From positions 1-46,324 of the forward strand of contig JAGAYY010000014.1 in the NCBI GenBank assembly GCA_017940265.1: a stretch of DNA of 46,324 nucleotides, in the 5' to 3' direction. Shown piece after piece: positions 46,008 to 46,324 of the stretch (its first letter is position 1; the number at the start of each line of letters is the position of its first letter). The stretch comes from Bacilli bacterium (lineage in GTDB: Bacteria > Bacillota_I > Bacilli_A > RFN20 > CAG-826). A program made the position numbers and the translations under genes. The notes below the pieces were generated by a model that did not search any database, had not been told where the DNA came from, and saw only the letters and a list, made by a program, of their open reading frames with translations.

Positions 46008-46029
46008 TCTCTGATAATAGTGTTTAACA

Positions 46030-46064
46030 AAAGGCCTCTTGCTTAACGCAAGGGGCTTTCTTTT
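46030..46064 (+). terminator. Terminator of the opp operon
   Basis: AAAGGCCTCTTGC (46030-46042) pairs with GCAAGGGGCTTT (46048-46059), about 12 pairs with two G/T wobbles, around TTAAC, followed by C and TTTT. Confidence 0.88.
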
Positions 46065-46121
46065 GCATTTTCATAAGTGTATTAATGTGCTTTAATGTTT
46101 TTAGGAAATTAAACGGGAATC

Positions 46122-46142
46122 CTCGGTTGTTCAACTGCCGAG
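46122..46142. repeat. Hairpin in the right-edge gap
   Basis: CTCGG (46122-46126) pairs with CCGAG (46138-46142). The loop holds a smaller TTG/CAA pairing. No T-run follows. It is the only GC-rich element in the last 250 bases. Confidence 0.4.
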
Positions 46143-46199
46143 ACGAAAGTAAATAAGTATAGTTATAATCAATGTTTTTTAAAATGTTTTTGTTGTGTT

Positions 46200-46221
46200 T
46201 ATATCAATAAATTGATATAAT
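46200..46221 (+). promoter_or_regulatory. Inverted repeat overlapping a -10 element
   Basis: TATATCAA (46200-46207) and TTGATATA (46212-46219) are a perfect 8-bp inverted repeat. TATAAT at 46216-46221 overlaps its right arm. This looks like a promoter with an operator, reading to the right. Confidence 0.45.
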
Positions 46222-46262
46222 ATAAATAGGATAAAGGATATGGAATTAGTTTAAATCATTTC

Positions 46263-46324
46263 ATGTCTTTTTTAATAAATACTATGCTACTTACTTACCA
46301 ATTTGAAATCAAAGTTAATAACAA
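46263..46324 (+). CDS. Possible start of a gene cut off by the window edge
   Basis: An open frame from ATG 46263 (or the in-frame ATG 46284) to the window end: 20 codons with no stop. From the second ATG it reads MLLTYQFEIKVNN, in the style of the first residues of IS605 OrfB/TnpB transposases (MLxxYKFRIYPxKEQ), but the match is too short to rely on. There is no ribosome site. The promoter-like repeat at 46200-46221 lies upstream. Confidence 0.25.
   Translation, partial: MSFLINTMLLTYQFEIKVNN

Overview
The window is the replication-origin region of a low-GC bacterium of the Bacillota, most likely an uncultured Bacilli/Mollicutes-like gut lineage (RF39 or Erysipelotrichia-like). This rests on gene order and sequence style only. 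The core order rpmH-rnpA-yidC-jag-mnmE / dnaA-dnaN-yaaA-recF-gyrB-gyrA-serS-(SRP RNA)-tadA is the classic Firmicutes origin layout. UGA is used as a stop (dnaA, tatD and the TetR-type gene end in TGA) and Trp is TGG, so the code is table 11, not the Mycoplasma code. Lipoproteins carry long Ser/Thr linkers after the lipobox cysteine.

Layout. Positions 1-3131: hairpins and a large surface lipoprotein with an Ig-like domain and seven ~110-residue repeats. Positions 3153-6483 (minus): purine salvage/GMP operon (P-loop kinase, synthetase-only GuaA, Hpt, Xpt) ending in an FNT-type anion channel; a structured leader precedes it. Positions 6763-10799 (minus): sugar-nucleotide and isoprenoid genes (nucleotidyltransferase, ROK glucokinase, an 81-residue beta-repeat protein, a shortened GlmU, IspE). 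Positions 10846-16924 (minus): rRNA/tRNA maturation and membrane insertion (rsmA, rnmV, tatD, mnmE, jag, yidC, rnpA, rpmH). Positions 16925-18752: a bipartite oriC, with DnaA boxes on both sides of dnaA. Positions 18753-29001 (plus): dnaN, yaaA, recF, gyrB, gyrA, a glycosyltransferase, serS, SRP RNA, tadA. Positions 29057-34308 (plus): an accessory run of tightly packed genes: a P-type-ATPase-derived pseudoenzyme, psuG, a TetR-type regulator, an iron alcohol dehydrogenase, and a frameshifted M50-like membrane protein. Positions 34373-38659 (minus): a secreted endonuclease I lipoprotein and the TldD/TldE pair. Positions 39106-46064 (plus): a complete oligopeptide ABC importer oppBCDFA. The right edge holds a hairpin, a promoter-like inverted repeat and perhaps the start of another gene.

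Genes mostly point away from oriC on both arms. The exceptions are the first lipoprotein on the left arm and endonuclease/tldDE on the right arm.

Most unusual points: (1) the 484-residue protein at 29057-30511, which looks like the catalytic half plus six membrane helices of a CtpE-like P-type ATPase with its DKTGT and GDGxND motifs lost; (2) GlmU cut off at the start of its acetyltransferase half, with Gly in place of the catalytic Arg; (3) OppD with a ~220-residue charged coiled-coil insertion; (4) the seven-repeat lipoprotein; (5) a GMP synthetase with no glutaminase domain; (6) a one-base A-tract frameshift at the start of the M50-like gene; (7) a 16-bp perfect palindrome exactly between the -35 and -10 of the rpmH promoter. 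I did not find CRISPR arrays, tRNAs, rRNAs or a complete insertion sequence.
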